NCBI GenBank assembly: GCA_028820945.1
Contig: JAPPHW010000370.1
Coordinates: 1 to 5,755 of the forward strand
Reading direction: 5' to 3'
From: Defluviicoccus sp.
Lineage (GTDB): Bacteria; Pseudomonadota; Alphaproteobacteria; MPNO01
Length of the DNA stretch: 5,755 nt
The notes beneath the pieces were generated by a model. It was given only the letters and a program-made list of their open reading frames with translations. It was not told the DNA's origin and made no database searches. A program made the translations under genes and the position numbers. Positions 1-5,755 of this stretch are shown here, in pieces. Within the stretch, counting starts at the first letter, position 1. The number at the start of each line of letters is the position of its first letter.

Positions 1-54
1 GACGGTGAGGAGACGGGGGCAAAGGCGCTTCTACCTGAAACGGACAGGCTCTAA
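1..54 (+). CDS. Possible C-terminal tail of an unidentified rightward gene
   Basis: Frame 1 is open from the window edge and reads [17 protein letters not shown] followed by TAA at 52-54. If real, this is the last 17 residues of a gene that starts outside the window. It would converge on the glycosylase gene, with the two stop codons overlapping inside the tetranucleotide CTAA at 51-54. Support is weak: an open frame this short is easily met by chance in GC-rich DNA, third-position G/C is only about 11 of 17, and I recognise no family. A second frame also runs open through here (5-256), but it lies mostly antisense to the glycosylase and looks like a shadow. If 1-54 is not coding, it is simply the 3' flank of the glycosylase gene; no hairpin with a T-run is visible there. 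Confidence 0.25.
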   Translation, partial: DGEETGAKALLPETDRL

Positions 55-584
55 CGTCGCTCCTCAAATCTCTCCCGGTGCCGCGCCCCGAGCGAATACC
101 AGAACGACGGGTCCCACCAGCGGACCGCGAGCCCCGACGGTGACGGCAGGACGTGGATTTCGGTGTCGCCGAGACGCGCTTCCTGAACTCCGTAATCGAC
201 GCGCCCGACGCCGAACGCGGCCCGGAGAAAGACCTGCGCCGGTCGCTTGGCTGTGAAGGCAAGGATCGCCGGCCGGAACGCCTCGACCTTCGCCCGCAGC
301 GCCTTCGCGTCGTCGCCTCTGCCGGTAAGGTCGGAGTCCGCGCCCCACTCGGTTTTGTTGATGTCGGTGAGGCCGAGCCCGTAACGCGGCAGTTCGCGGA
401 ACTCGGCGGGCGACAACCGCCGCGGGGTCAGCCCGGCCTCGGCGAGGACCGGCCAGAACTTGTTGCCCGGCCCGGCATAGGGGAGGCCCAGCCTCGCTGA
501 GACCGCGCCGGCCGCGCTGCCGCACAAGAGCGTTACGACGCCGGGCTCGATCGTATCGGGGAGGACCGGTTCCTCAGAGGGCAC
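51..584 (-). CDS. mug: Mug/TDG-like uracil (mismatch-specific) DNA glycosylase with non-canonical motif A
   Basis: This 177-residue protein belongs to the uracil-DNA glycosylase superfamily, closest to the Mug/TDG-like branch. Such enzymes cut the N-glycosidic bond of uracil or other damaged bases in DNA and start base-excision repair in the cytoplasm. Visible landmarks: motif A LLCGSAAG (residues 19-26), AGPGNKFW (37-44, equivalent to the PANRFW stretch of E. coli Mug), RYGLGLTDI (67-75), and motif B VLPSPSG (145-151). Length fits the family (about 165-200). In E. coli Mug, motif A is GINPG with a catalytic Asn; here the aligned residue is Ala24. I recall that CGxAAG versions are common in alphaproteobacterial proteins annotated as mismatch-specific glycosylases, so this is a lineage trait rather than decay. 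The start is GTG at 584, which lies inside the fumarase gene (11-bp overlap). There is no good Shine-Dalgarno (AAGGG lies 14 nt away), which suggests translation coupled to fumarase. The stop is TAG. Exact substrate is uncertain. Confidence 0.87.
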   Translation of the reverse strand: MPSEEPVLPDTIEPGVVTLLCGSAAGAVSARLGLPYAGPGNKFWPVLAEAGLTPRRLSPAEFRELPRYGLGLTDINKTEWGADSDLTGRGDDAKALRAKVEAFRPAILAFTAKRPAQVFLRAAFGVGRVDYGVQEARLGDTEIHVLPSPSGLAVRWWDPSFWYSLGARHRERFEERR

Positions 585-2184
585 GGAAGAAGTCGTTGCC
601 CTTGTCGTCGACCACGATGAAGGCGGGGAAGTCCTTCACCTCGATCCGCCACACCGCCTCCATCCCGAGCTCGGGATACTCGATGCAATCCACCCTGGTG
701 ATGCAGTCCTGCGCGAGCCGGGCGCCCGGGCCGCCGATCGATCCCAGATAGAAGCCGCCATATTCCTTGCAGGCCGCGGTAACCTCGGGCGAGCGGTTGC
801 CCTTGGCCAGCATGACGTAACTGCCGCCCGCCTTCTGGAACTGCGCGACGAAGGAATCCATGCGCCCCGCGGTGGTGGGGCCGAACGAGCCCGAGGCGTA
901 GCCTTCCGGGGTCTTCGCCGGGCCCGCGTAGTACACCATCTTGTCGCGCAGATAGGAGGGTATTTCCTCGCCCGCGTCGAGCCTCGACTTGATCTTCGCG
1001 TGCGCCGCGTCCCTTGCGACCACCATCGAGCCGGTCAGCGACAGCCGGGTCTTGATCGGGTAGCGGCCGAGCGTCGCCCGGATCTCGTCCATCGGGCGGT
1101 CGATGTCGATCGTCACCACCTCGCCGCCGAGCGCCGACTCGTCGACATCCGGCAGGTACCGCGCCGGATTGGTCTCGAGCCGTTCGAGAAAGACGCCCTC
1201 CCGGGTGATCTTGCCGAGCGCCTGCCGGTCCGCCGAGCAGGAGACGCCGAGCCCGATCGGCAGCGATGCGCCGTGCCTCGGCAGTCGGACGACCCGGACG
1301 TCGTGGCAGAAATACTTGCCGCCGAACTGGGCGCCGATGCCCATGTTCCGGGTCATTTCGAGGACCTGTTCCTCCATCTCCAGGTCGCGGAACGCATGGG
1401 CCCGTTCCGAGCCCCGGGTCGGCAGGCCGTCGAGATAGCGCGTGCTGGCGAGCTTGACGGTCTTCAGGTTGAACTCGGCCGACATGCCGCCGATGCAGAT
1501 GGCGAGGTGGTAGGGCGGGCAGGCCGCGGTGCCGAGCGTGCGGATCTTCTCGTCGAGGAAGCGCAGCATGCTCTCGGGGTTGAGCCGGGCCGGGGTCTCC
1601 TGGAACAGGAAGGACTTGTTGGCCGACCCGCCGCCCTTGGCGATGAACAGGAAACCGTACTCCCCGCCCCCGGCCGCGTAGATCTCGATCTGGGCCGGCA
1701 GGTTGGTCCCGGTGTTGACCTCCTCGTACATGCCGATCGGCGCCAGATTGGAATAGCGGAGGTTGCGCTCGGTGTAGGTCTTGTGAATGCCCGCGGCGAG
1801 CGCCGCCTCGTCGTCGCCTCCGGTCCACACCCGTTCGCCCTTCTTCCCCATGACGATCGCGGTGCCGGTGTCCTGGCACATCGGCAGCACGCCGCCGGCC
1901 GCGATATTGGCGTTCTTCAGGAGGTCGTAGGCGACGAAGCGGTCGTTATCGGAGGCTTCGTCGTCGTCGAGGATGGCGCGAAGCTGGGCGAGGTGGCCGG
2001 GCCTGAGAAAATGGGAGATGTCGAAGAAGGCCTGCTCCGCGAGCAGACCGAGCGCTTCGGGCTCGACCGTCAAAATGTCCTCGCCGCGAAAACGCTCCAC
2101 GCCCACATGGTCGGAAGACAGCTTGCGGTAGGGGGTCGCGTCGTCCGAAAGCGGAAACAGCGCATGATGGGCGAATTCGGACAT
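574..2184 (-). CDS. fumA: Fumarate hydratase class I, [4Fe-4S] type
   Basis: This 536-residue enzyme catalyses the reversible hydration of fumarate to L-malate in the TCA cycle, in the cytoplasm. It is the one-chain, iron-sulphur class I type, unrelated to the heat-stable class II FumC. The N-terminal catalytic domain (about 1-330) carries the three expected cluster cysteines: Cys103 in LPMCQDTGT, Cys222 in TAACPPYH and Cys316 in GVSCSADR. Their spacing matches E. coli FumA Cys105/224/318 as I recall it. The C-terminal swivelling domain (about 335-536) contains GPTTAGRMD (435-443) and GSIGGPGA (481-488). Length is typical (535-550). I chose ATG at 2184, not the longer in-frame start at 2271, because AAGGGAG sits 8 nt upstream, the protein aligns from MSEFAHH, and the longer form would run into the gph coding region. 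The gene starts 52 bp after gph on the same strand, and its stop (TGA, 576-574) overlaps the start of the glycosylase gene. The cluster should make it sensitive to oxygen and superoxide. Symbol by similarity only; fumB is equally defensible. Confidence 0.96.
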   Translation of the reverse strand: MSEFAHHALFPLSDDATPYRKLSSDHVGVERFRGEDILTVEPEALGLLAEQAFFDISHFLRPGHLAQLRAILDDDEASDNDRFVAYDLLKNANIAAGGVLPMCQDTGTAIVMGKKGERVWTGGDDEAALAAGIHKTYTERNLRYSNLAPIGMYEEVNTGTNLPAQIEIYAAGGGEYGFLFIAKGGGSANKSFLFQETPARLNPESMLRFLDEKIRTLGTAACPPYHLAICIGGMSAEFNLKTVKLASTRYLDGLPTRGSERAHAFRDLEMEEQVLEMTRNMGIGAQFGGKYFCHDVRVVRLPRHGASLPIGLGVSCSADRQALGKITREGVFLERLETNPARYLPDVDESALGGEVVTIDIDRPMDEIRATLGRYPIKTRLSLTGSMVVARDAAHAKIKSRLDAGEEIPSYLRDKMVYYAGPAKTPEGYASGSFGPTTAGRMDSFVAQFQKAGGSYVMLAKGNRSPEVTAACKEYGGFYLGSIGGPGARLAQDCITRVDCIEYPELGMEAVWRIEVKDFPAFIVVDDKGNDFFRAL

Positions 2185-2236
2185 GTCATCCTCTCCCTTC
2201 GGGACCGGCCCAGTGAAGATAGGATCGAGGCGGGCC
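2185..2236 (-). promoter_or_regulatory. gph-fumarase intergenic region with fumarase ribosome binding site
   Basis: This 52-bp gap lies between the TAA of the phosphatase gene and the ATG of fumarase. Read on the minus strand it ends in GAAGGGAGAGGATGAC directly before ATG. AAGGGAG (2199-2193) has an 8-nt spacer and is a strong Shine-Dalgarno, which decides the fumarase start over the upstream in-frame alternative. Further upstream there is a CTATCTTCACT stretch that could hold a poor -10 element, but no matching -35 and no terminator-like hairpin with a T-run. Fumarase is therefore probably co-transcribed with gph, although an internal promoter cannot be excluded. Confidence 0.6.
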
Positions 2237-2899
2237 TTACCCAAGCCCGTCGAGCGCGGCCGCGAGCGCATCGAAACGGTCGATCACCGCGTCCGCGCCC
2301 AGCGCCGACGCCGGCACCGGGCTGTAGCCGAAGCTGACCGCGACGAAGGGAATCGATGCGGCGCGCGCCGCATCGGCGTCGATGGGGCTGTCGCCGACCA
2401 TCGCCGCCGGCCGCCCCGTCCCGCCGGCCCGCGCGACCGCCTCAAGCAGCGGCTCGGGAGAGGGCTTCCTGACAGGGAGGGTGTCGCCCGCGACGACGCC
2501 CGCGAAATAGCCGGCAAGACCGAACGTCTCCAGCACCAGCCCGGCCAGATGTTCCGGCTTGTTGGTGCAGACCGCGAGCCGCGTTCCGCGCGCCGAGAGC
2601 GATTCCAGAGCCGCGTGCACGCCGGGAAACGGCGCGCTGCCCGCGACCGGCGATTCCTCGTAAGCCGCGATGTAGGCGGCGAATGCGGCGTCGATCCGGG
2701 CTTCGGATGCCGCCTCGCCGGTCGCCCGGAAGGCGTTCTTCATGAGCACCCGGCCGCCGCTGCCGATCAGTTGACGGACTTCCTCGCTCGTCAGCGCGCG
2801 GCGTCCTTCGGCGGCGAGCGCCGCGTTCGCCGCCGCCTCGATGTCGGGCAGCGTATCGACGAGCGTTCCATCGAGATCGAAGACAACGGTTTCGGTCAT
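2237..2899 (-). CDS. gph: HAD-family phosphatase, probable phosphoglycolate phosphatase
   Basis: This 220-residue protein is a haloacid-dehalogenase superfamily hydrolase of the Gph/CbbZ type, predicted to dephosphorylate 2-phosphoglycolate to glycolate in the cytoplasm. All four HAD motifs are present: motif [11 protein letters not shown] (6-15, nucleophile Asp8 and acid/base Asp10), motif II VCTNKP (110-115, Thr112), motif III Lys145 in VRKPSPEP, and motif IV VGDSPID (168-174, Asp170 and Asp174 for Mg2+). An alpha-helical C1 cap lies between motifs I and II (about residues 16-90). These features, especially TNKP and KPxPEP, fit Gph closely. Related HADs such as beta-phosphoglucomutase or pyrophosphatase PpaX share the fold, so the substrate is inferred. 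The start is ATG at 2899; only a weak GGGA precedes it. It is the first gene of the leftward cluster and diverges from kdsB. No carbon-fixation genes are visible, so a housekeeping role in clearing phosphoglycolate from DNA repair is as plausible as photorespiration. Confidence 0.88.
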   Translation of the reverse strand: MTETVVFDLDGTLVDTLPDIEAAANAALAAEGRRALTSEEVRQLIGSGGRVLMKNAFRATGEAASEARIDAAFAAYIAAYEESPVAGSAPFPGVHAALESLSARGTRLAVCTNKPEHLAGLVLETFGLAGYFAGVVAGDTLPVRKPSPEPLLEAVARAGGTGRPAAMVGDSPIDADAARAASIPFVAVSFGYSPVPASALGADAVIDRFDALAAALDGLG

Positions 2900-2978
2900 C
2901 GGCTGTCGCGGTCCCCTCGCGCTCGGTCAACGGCGCGACTATTCTCAGCCGCGACCGATCCCGCAAGGACCCCCTGCC
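2900..2978. promoter_or_regulatory. Divergent intergenic region between gph and kdsB
   Basis: These 79 bp must hold the start signals for both clusters if each is transcribed from here. Rightward, AAGGA at 2965-2969 stands 9 nt before the kdsB ATG and is a good ribosome binding site; TATTCT at 2940-2945 is a 4-of-6 match to a sigma70 -10 box, but no good -35 lies 16-18 nt upstream of it. Leftward, TTGACC (2930-2925 on the minus strand) resembles a -35 box, yet the positions where a -10 should fall are GC-rich and almost touch the gph start codon. The promoter assignments are weak. The ribosome binding site and the divergent arrangement are well supported. No clear palindromic operator was found by eye. 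Confidence 0.4.
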
Positions 2979-3728
2979 ATGACCGGCAGCCTGCCCGTCC
3001 TCGCCGTCATCCCGGCGCGCTACGCCTCGACCCGGTTCCCGGGCAAGCCGCTCGCCCCGATCGCGGGCACGCCGATGGTTGTCCGGGTCTGGGAACGCGC
3101 GCGGCAAGCGACGACCGTGGACCATGTCGTGGTCGCGACCGACGACGAGCGCATAGCGGCGGTCTGCCGGGAGCACGGAATCGACTGCGAGATGACCTCC
3201 GCGACCCACGCCACCGGAACCGACCGGCTGGCCGAGGTCGCGGAACGCCGGCCCGCCGGCATCTATGTCAACGTCCAGGGCGACGAGCCGCTGATCGATC
3301 CGGCCAGCATCGATGTCGTGGTCGATGCGCTCCAGCGCGTCCGCGATAGCGGGATCGAAGTCTCGACCTGCTATCTGGAGGAGGCGTCGCCCGAGCAATG
3401 CGCCGACAGTTCCGTCGTCCACCTCGTTCCGGGGCTCGACGGCTGCGTGATGACGTTCACCCGGCTGCCGGTGCCGCTCGACTTCGCGGAGTCGGCGCCG
3501 CGAAGGATCCATGTCGGCATGTTCGCCTTCACCGCCGCCGCGCTCGCCAGGTTCCAGGCCTGGGAACGCGGGCCGGTGGAGCGCGCGGAAAGCATCGAGC
3601 TGATCCGCGTCATCGAGCACGGCGAGCGCATCGCCTGCGCGCCGGTGCCGCCGGGCTCCATCGGCGTCGACCGGCCGGAGGACGTGGCGCTGGTGGAAGC
3701 GGCGCTCGCCGCCGAAAGCGCACGATGA
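2979..3728 (+). CDS. kdsB: 3-deoxy-manno-octulosonate cytidylyltransferase (CMP-Kdo synthetase) homologue
   Basis: This 249-residue nucleotidyltransferase is predicted to couple CTP and Kdo into CMP-Kdo plus pyrophosphate, the activation step that supplies Kdo to lipid A in the cytoplasm. The N-terminal half is classical KdsB: VIPARYASTRFPGKPLAPI (10-28, nucleotide-binding loop), VVATDDERI (51-59), HATGTDRLAEV (77-87) and VNVQGDEPLI (97-106, with metal-binding Asp102). The C-terminal half keeps TFTR (159-162) and GVDRPEDV (229-236) but departs from the usual pattern: PVPL where PIPW is expected, IHVGMFAF in place of KHIGIYAY, and ESIELIR in place of ESLEQLR. Length is normal (about 245-260). 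I chose ATG at 2979 because AAGGA lies 9 nt upstream and the family N-terminus begins here; the longer in-frame start at 2841 would overlap gph. Its stop overlaps the kdsC start (ATGA). A related ulosonic acid as substrate cannot be excluded. Confidence 0.9.
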   Translation: MTGSLPVLAVIPARYASTRFPGKPLAPIAGTPMVVRVWERARQATTVDHVVVATDDERIAAVCREHGIDCEMTSATHATGTDRLAEVAERRPAGIYVNVQGDEPLIDPASIDVVVDALQRVRDSGIEVSTCYLEEASPEQCADSSVVHLVPGLDGCVMTFTRLPVPLDFAESAPRRIHVGMFAFTAAALARFQAWERGPVERAESIELIRVIEHGERIACAPVPPGSIGVDRPEDVALVEAALAAESAR

Positions 3729-4234
3729 GCGACGCCACCGACATCCGCGACCGTATCCGGCTGGTCAGCCTCGACTGCGACGGGGTGATGACCGACGGGA
3801 CGCTCTATTACGGCGAGGACGGAAAGCAATGGCGCGCCTTCCACGTCCATGACGGAGTCGGCATCCGCATGCTGATCGAGGCGGGGTTGGAGGTCGCCTT
3901 CGTCACCGCGAGCCGGACGGCGGCCATCGAGCGCCGTGCCGAGGTGCTCGGCGTGGCCCATTGCCTCGTCGGGGTCGACGACAAGCGGGAAGCGCTCGCC
4001 GGGTTGTGCGAACGCCTCGGCATCGGCTTCGACGCGGTAGCCCATATGGGGGACGACCTTAACGACTTGCCGGTGCTGGAGGCGGTCGCGCTGGCCGCGA
4101 CGGTCCCCAACGCGGTTCCGGCGGTTCGCGCGGTCGCCCGCTACACGACGGGGCGCGGCGGCGGCGAGGGCGCGGTGCGCGAATTCGCGGAATGGCTTCT
4201 GGACGGGCGCGCGCAAGGCAGGGAGCGAGGATGA
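3725..4234 (+). CDS. kdsC: KdsC-like 3-deoxy-D-manno-octulosonate-8-phosphate phosphatase (HAD)
   Basis: This 169-residue protein is a capless C0-type HAD phosphatase of the KdsC family, which hydrolyses Kdo-8-phosphate to Kdo in the step before CMP activation. It usually acts as a cytoplasmic tetramer whose neighbouring subunits cover the active site. Motif I is [11 protein letters not shown] (15-25, nucleophile Asp17 and Asp19), motif II is VTASRT (60-65, Thr61), motif III is probably Lys87 in DDKREAL, and motif IV is [12 protein letters not shown] (107-118, Asp110 and Asp111). The C-terminal [17 protein letters not shown] (143-159) matches the conserved KdsC tail that reaches the neighbouring active site. 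Motif II differs from the usual ITGR. The ATG overlaps the kdsB stop by 4 bp (ATGA) with no strong Shine-Dalgarno, indicating translational coupling, and its own stop overlaps purH in the same way. The direct pairing with kdsB supports a role in ulosonic-acid synthesis. KdsC-like domains also serve sialic-acid pathways, so the exact sugar is inferred. Confidence 0.9.
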   Translation: MSDATDIRDRIRLVSLDCDGVMTDGTLYYGEDGKQWRAFHVHDGVGIRMLIEAGLEVAFVTASRTAAIERRAEVLGVAHCLVGVDDKREALAGLCERLGIGFDAVAHMGDDLNDLPVLEAVALAATVPNAVPAVRAVARYTTGRGGGEGAVREFAEWLLDGRAQGRERG

Positions 4235-5755
4235 CCGATAGCGATAGGGTACCGGTGAAGCGGGCGCTGTTCTCGGTTTCCGACAAGACAGGGCTGGTGG
4301 AATTCGCCTCCGCGCTCGTCGAACGGGGCATCGCGCTGGTGGCGAGCGGCGGCACCGCGCGGGCGCTCGCCGACGCCGGCCTCGAAGCAAGCGACGTCTC
4401 CGACGTCACCGGTTACCCGGAAATGATGGACGGGCGGGTCAAGACGCTGCACCCGGCGGTCCATGGCGGCATCCTCGCCCGGCGCGACCTCGCCGCCCAC
4501 CGGGAAGCGATGGAGGCGAACGGGATCGCGCCGATCGACCTCGTCGTCGTCAACCTCTACCCGTTCGAGGAAACCGTCGCGGGCGGCGCGGACCGCGACG
4601 AGGCGGTGGAACAGATCGACATCGGCGGACCCGCCCTGATCCGCGCCGCCGCCAAGAACCATGAGTTCGTCGTCGTCGCCACCGACCCGGAGGACTATGA
4701 AGGGATCGTCCGCGAGCTGGCGGAGAACGACGGGCGGACCACGCTCGATTTCCGCAGGTGCCTCGCGGCCGCGGCCTACGCGCGAACCGCCTCCTACGAC
4801 GCCGCGATCTCGCAATGGTTCGCGTGCGAGGTCGATATACCGTTCCCCCGCCATATCGCTTTCGGCGGAACCCGCGCGGAGGTGTTGCGCTACGGCGAGA
4901 ACCCGCACCAGGAGGCGGCGCTCTACCGCACCCCGCCCGGGCGGCCCGGCGCCGCTTCCGCCGTTCCGGTCCAGGGCAAGGCGCTCAGCTACAACAATCT
5001 CGGCGATGCCGACGCGGCGTTTGAACTGGTCGCCGAGTTCGACCGCCCGGCCATCGCCATTATCAAGCACGCCAACCCCTGCGGCACGGCGGTCGCCGAT
5101 ACGCTGGCCGAGGCCTATGCGCGCGCCCTCGCCTGCGATCCGGTCAGCGCTTTCGGCGGGGTTATCGCCGCCAACCGGAAGATCGACGAGGCGACCGCCC
5201 GGGCCATAACCGAGATCTTCGTCGAGGCGGCGATCGCGCCGGAAATCGACGAGGCCGCGCGCGCGGTATTCGCCGAAAAGCCCAATATCCGCGTCCTCAC
5301 GACCGGCGCGATGCCGGATGCGACCGGCCCCAGCCTTGCGATCCGCTCGGTCGCCGGCGGGTTGCTGGTGCAGGACCGCGACGGAGGGAGGGCCGGCGAA
5401 ACGGAGCTCCGCATAGCGACGAAGCGGGCGCCGACCGATGCCGAGCGCCGCGATCTCCTGTTCGCCTTCGCGGTCGCCAAGCACGTCAAGTCGAACGCCA
5501 TCGTTTTCGCCCGGGGCGGGGCGACCGTCGGCATCGGGGCGGGCCAGATGAGCCGGGTCGACTCGACGCGGATCGCGGCCCTGAAGGCCGCGGACGTCGC
5601 GCGCGAGGCGGGCGAAGCGCAGCCGGGCACGATCGGCTCGGCCGTCGCATCGGATGCCTTCTTCCCCTTCGCGGACGGGCTGATCGCCGCCGCGGAGGCG
5701 GGCGCGACGGCGGTGATCCAGCCGGGCGGCTCGATCCGCGACGACGAGGTGATCG
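4231..5755 (+). CDS. purH: Bifunctional AICAR formyltransferase/IMP cyclohydrolase, 3' end cut by window
   Basis: PurH carries out the last two steps of de novo purine synthesis: formyl transfer from 10-formyl-THF to AICAR, then ring closure of FAICAR to IMP. The frame is open from ATG at 4231 to the window end and gives 508 residues; family members have about 520-535, so only some 15-25 C-terminal residues are missing. The N-terminal MGS-like IMP cyclohydrolase domain (about 10-150) shows FSVSDKTGL (14-22), ASGGTA (38-43), [13 protein letters not shown] (68-80, with Lys71), NLYPF (108-112) and EQIDIGG (127-133, Asp130, with Lys142 at the usual spacing). The transformylase domain (about 150 onward) has LRYGENPHQ (219-227), the catalytic Lys279-His280 pair in [16 protein letters not shown] (303-310), KHVKSNAIV (417-425), [10 protein letters not shown] (436-445) and [11 protein letters not shown] (473-483). 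GGGAG lies 5 nt before the ATG, which overlaps the kdsC stop by 4 bp. Third gene of the operon. Confidence 0.97.
   Translation, partial: MTDSDRVPVKRALFSVSDKTGLVEFASALVERGIALVASGGTARALADAGLEASDVSDVTGYPEMMDGRVKTLHPAVHGGILARRDLAAHREAMEANGIAPIDLVVVNLYPFEETVAGGADRDEAVEQIDIGGPALIRAAAKNHEFVVVATDPEDYEGIVRELAENDGRTTLDFRRCLAAAAYARTASYDAAISQWFACEVDIPFPRHIAFGGTRAEVLRYGENPHQEAALYRTPPGRPGAASAVPVQGKALSYNNLGDADAAFELVAEFDRPAIAIIKHANPCGTAVADTLAEAYARALACDPVSAFGGVIAANRKIDEATARAITEIFVEAAIAPEIDEAARAVFAEKPNIRVLTTGAMPDATGPSLAIRSVAGGLLVQDRDGGRAGETELRIATKRAPTDAERRDLLFAFAVAKHVKSNAIVFARGGATVGIGAGQMSRVDSTRIAALKAADVAREAGEAQPGTIGSAVASDAFFPFADGLIAAAEAGATAVIQPGGSIRDDEVI

Noticed and set aside
533..1879. 448-codon minus-strand frame inside fumarase
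   Set aside because: Same strand but shifted frame; the translation is Arg/Gly/His-rich low-complexity text, while the fumarase frame holds all family motifs.
2201..2236. GC-rich short inverted sequence between gph and fumarase as a terminator
   Set aside because: Only a very short GGGCCGGTCCC-like self-complementary stretch is present, with no loop of useful size and no T-run after it.
2185..2271. 29-residue N-terminal extension of fumarase from an in-frame start at 2271
   Set aside because: It would overlap the end of gph, lacks homologous character, and the strong AAGGGAG site points to ATG at 2184.
1000..2337. 445-codon open frame on the plus strand opposite fumarase
   Set aside because: It is exactly antisense to a clearly conserved class I fumarase, has an Arg/Gly/Ala-rich composition without any recognisable domain, and is expected from the scarcity of stop codons in GC-rich DNA.
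2841..2978. 46-residue N-terminal extension of KdsB from an in-frame start at 2841
   Set aside because: It would lie over the gph start and the divergent promoter region; the family N-terminus and AAGGA site support ATG at 2979.
2442..3620. 392-codon minus-strand frame spanning gph and kdsB
   Set aside because: It crosses two well-supported genes on opposite strands plus their intergenic region and shows no domain; it is a GC-driven shadow.
4141..5484. 447-codon minus-strand frame opposite purH
   Set aside because: The plus-strand frame encodes an intact PurH with both active sites; the antisense product is unrecognisable and Arg/Asp/Gly-rich.

Overview
The window is a GC-rich stretch (roughly two thirds G+C by eye, strong G/C preference at third codon positions) of an ordinary bacterial chromosome. 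Kdo-activation genes point to a Gram-negative with lipopolysaccharide. The single-chain class I fumarase and the Mug-like glycosylase with a CGSAAG motif are most reminiscent of Alphaproteobacteria. That assignment rests on remembered family resemblance, not on a search. No mobile element, CRISPR array, tRNA, rRNA or long repeat is visible.

Layout: two short gene clusters diverge from a 79-bp intergenic region (2900-2978). The leftward cluster runs gph-type HAD phosphatase (2899-2237), then class I [4Fe-4S] fumarase (2184-574), then a uracil/mismatch DNA glycosylase of the Mug/TDG superfamily (584-51). The fumarase and glycosylase reading frames overlap by 11 bp. The rightward cluster runs kdsB-like CMP-Kdo synthetase (2979-3728), kdsC-like Kdo-8-phosphate phosphatase (3725-4234), then purH (4231 to beyond the window end). 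Both junctions are 4-bp ATGA overlaps, so this is a tightly coupled operon. A possible C-terminal tail of a rightward gene occupies 1-54 and would converge on the glycosylase.

How the genes relate: KdsC and KdsB are successive steps of the Kdo branch of lipid A-core synthesis (dephosphorylate Kdo-8-P, then activate Kdo with CTP). PurH performs the last two steps to IMP. Fumarase is a TCA-cycle enzyme; Gph removes 2-phosphoglycolate, a by-product of oxidative DNA damage repair and of Rubisco; the glycosylase starts base-excision repair. The leftward cluster can therefore be read as metabolism plus genome maintenance, but that link is inference.

I do not see an obviously new system. The most worthwhile oddities are the glycosylase's lack of the catalytic Asn of classical Mug, the KdsB homologue's departures from the family pattern in its C-terminal half, and the fumarase/glycosylase gene overlap.
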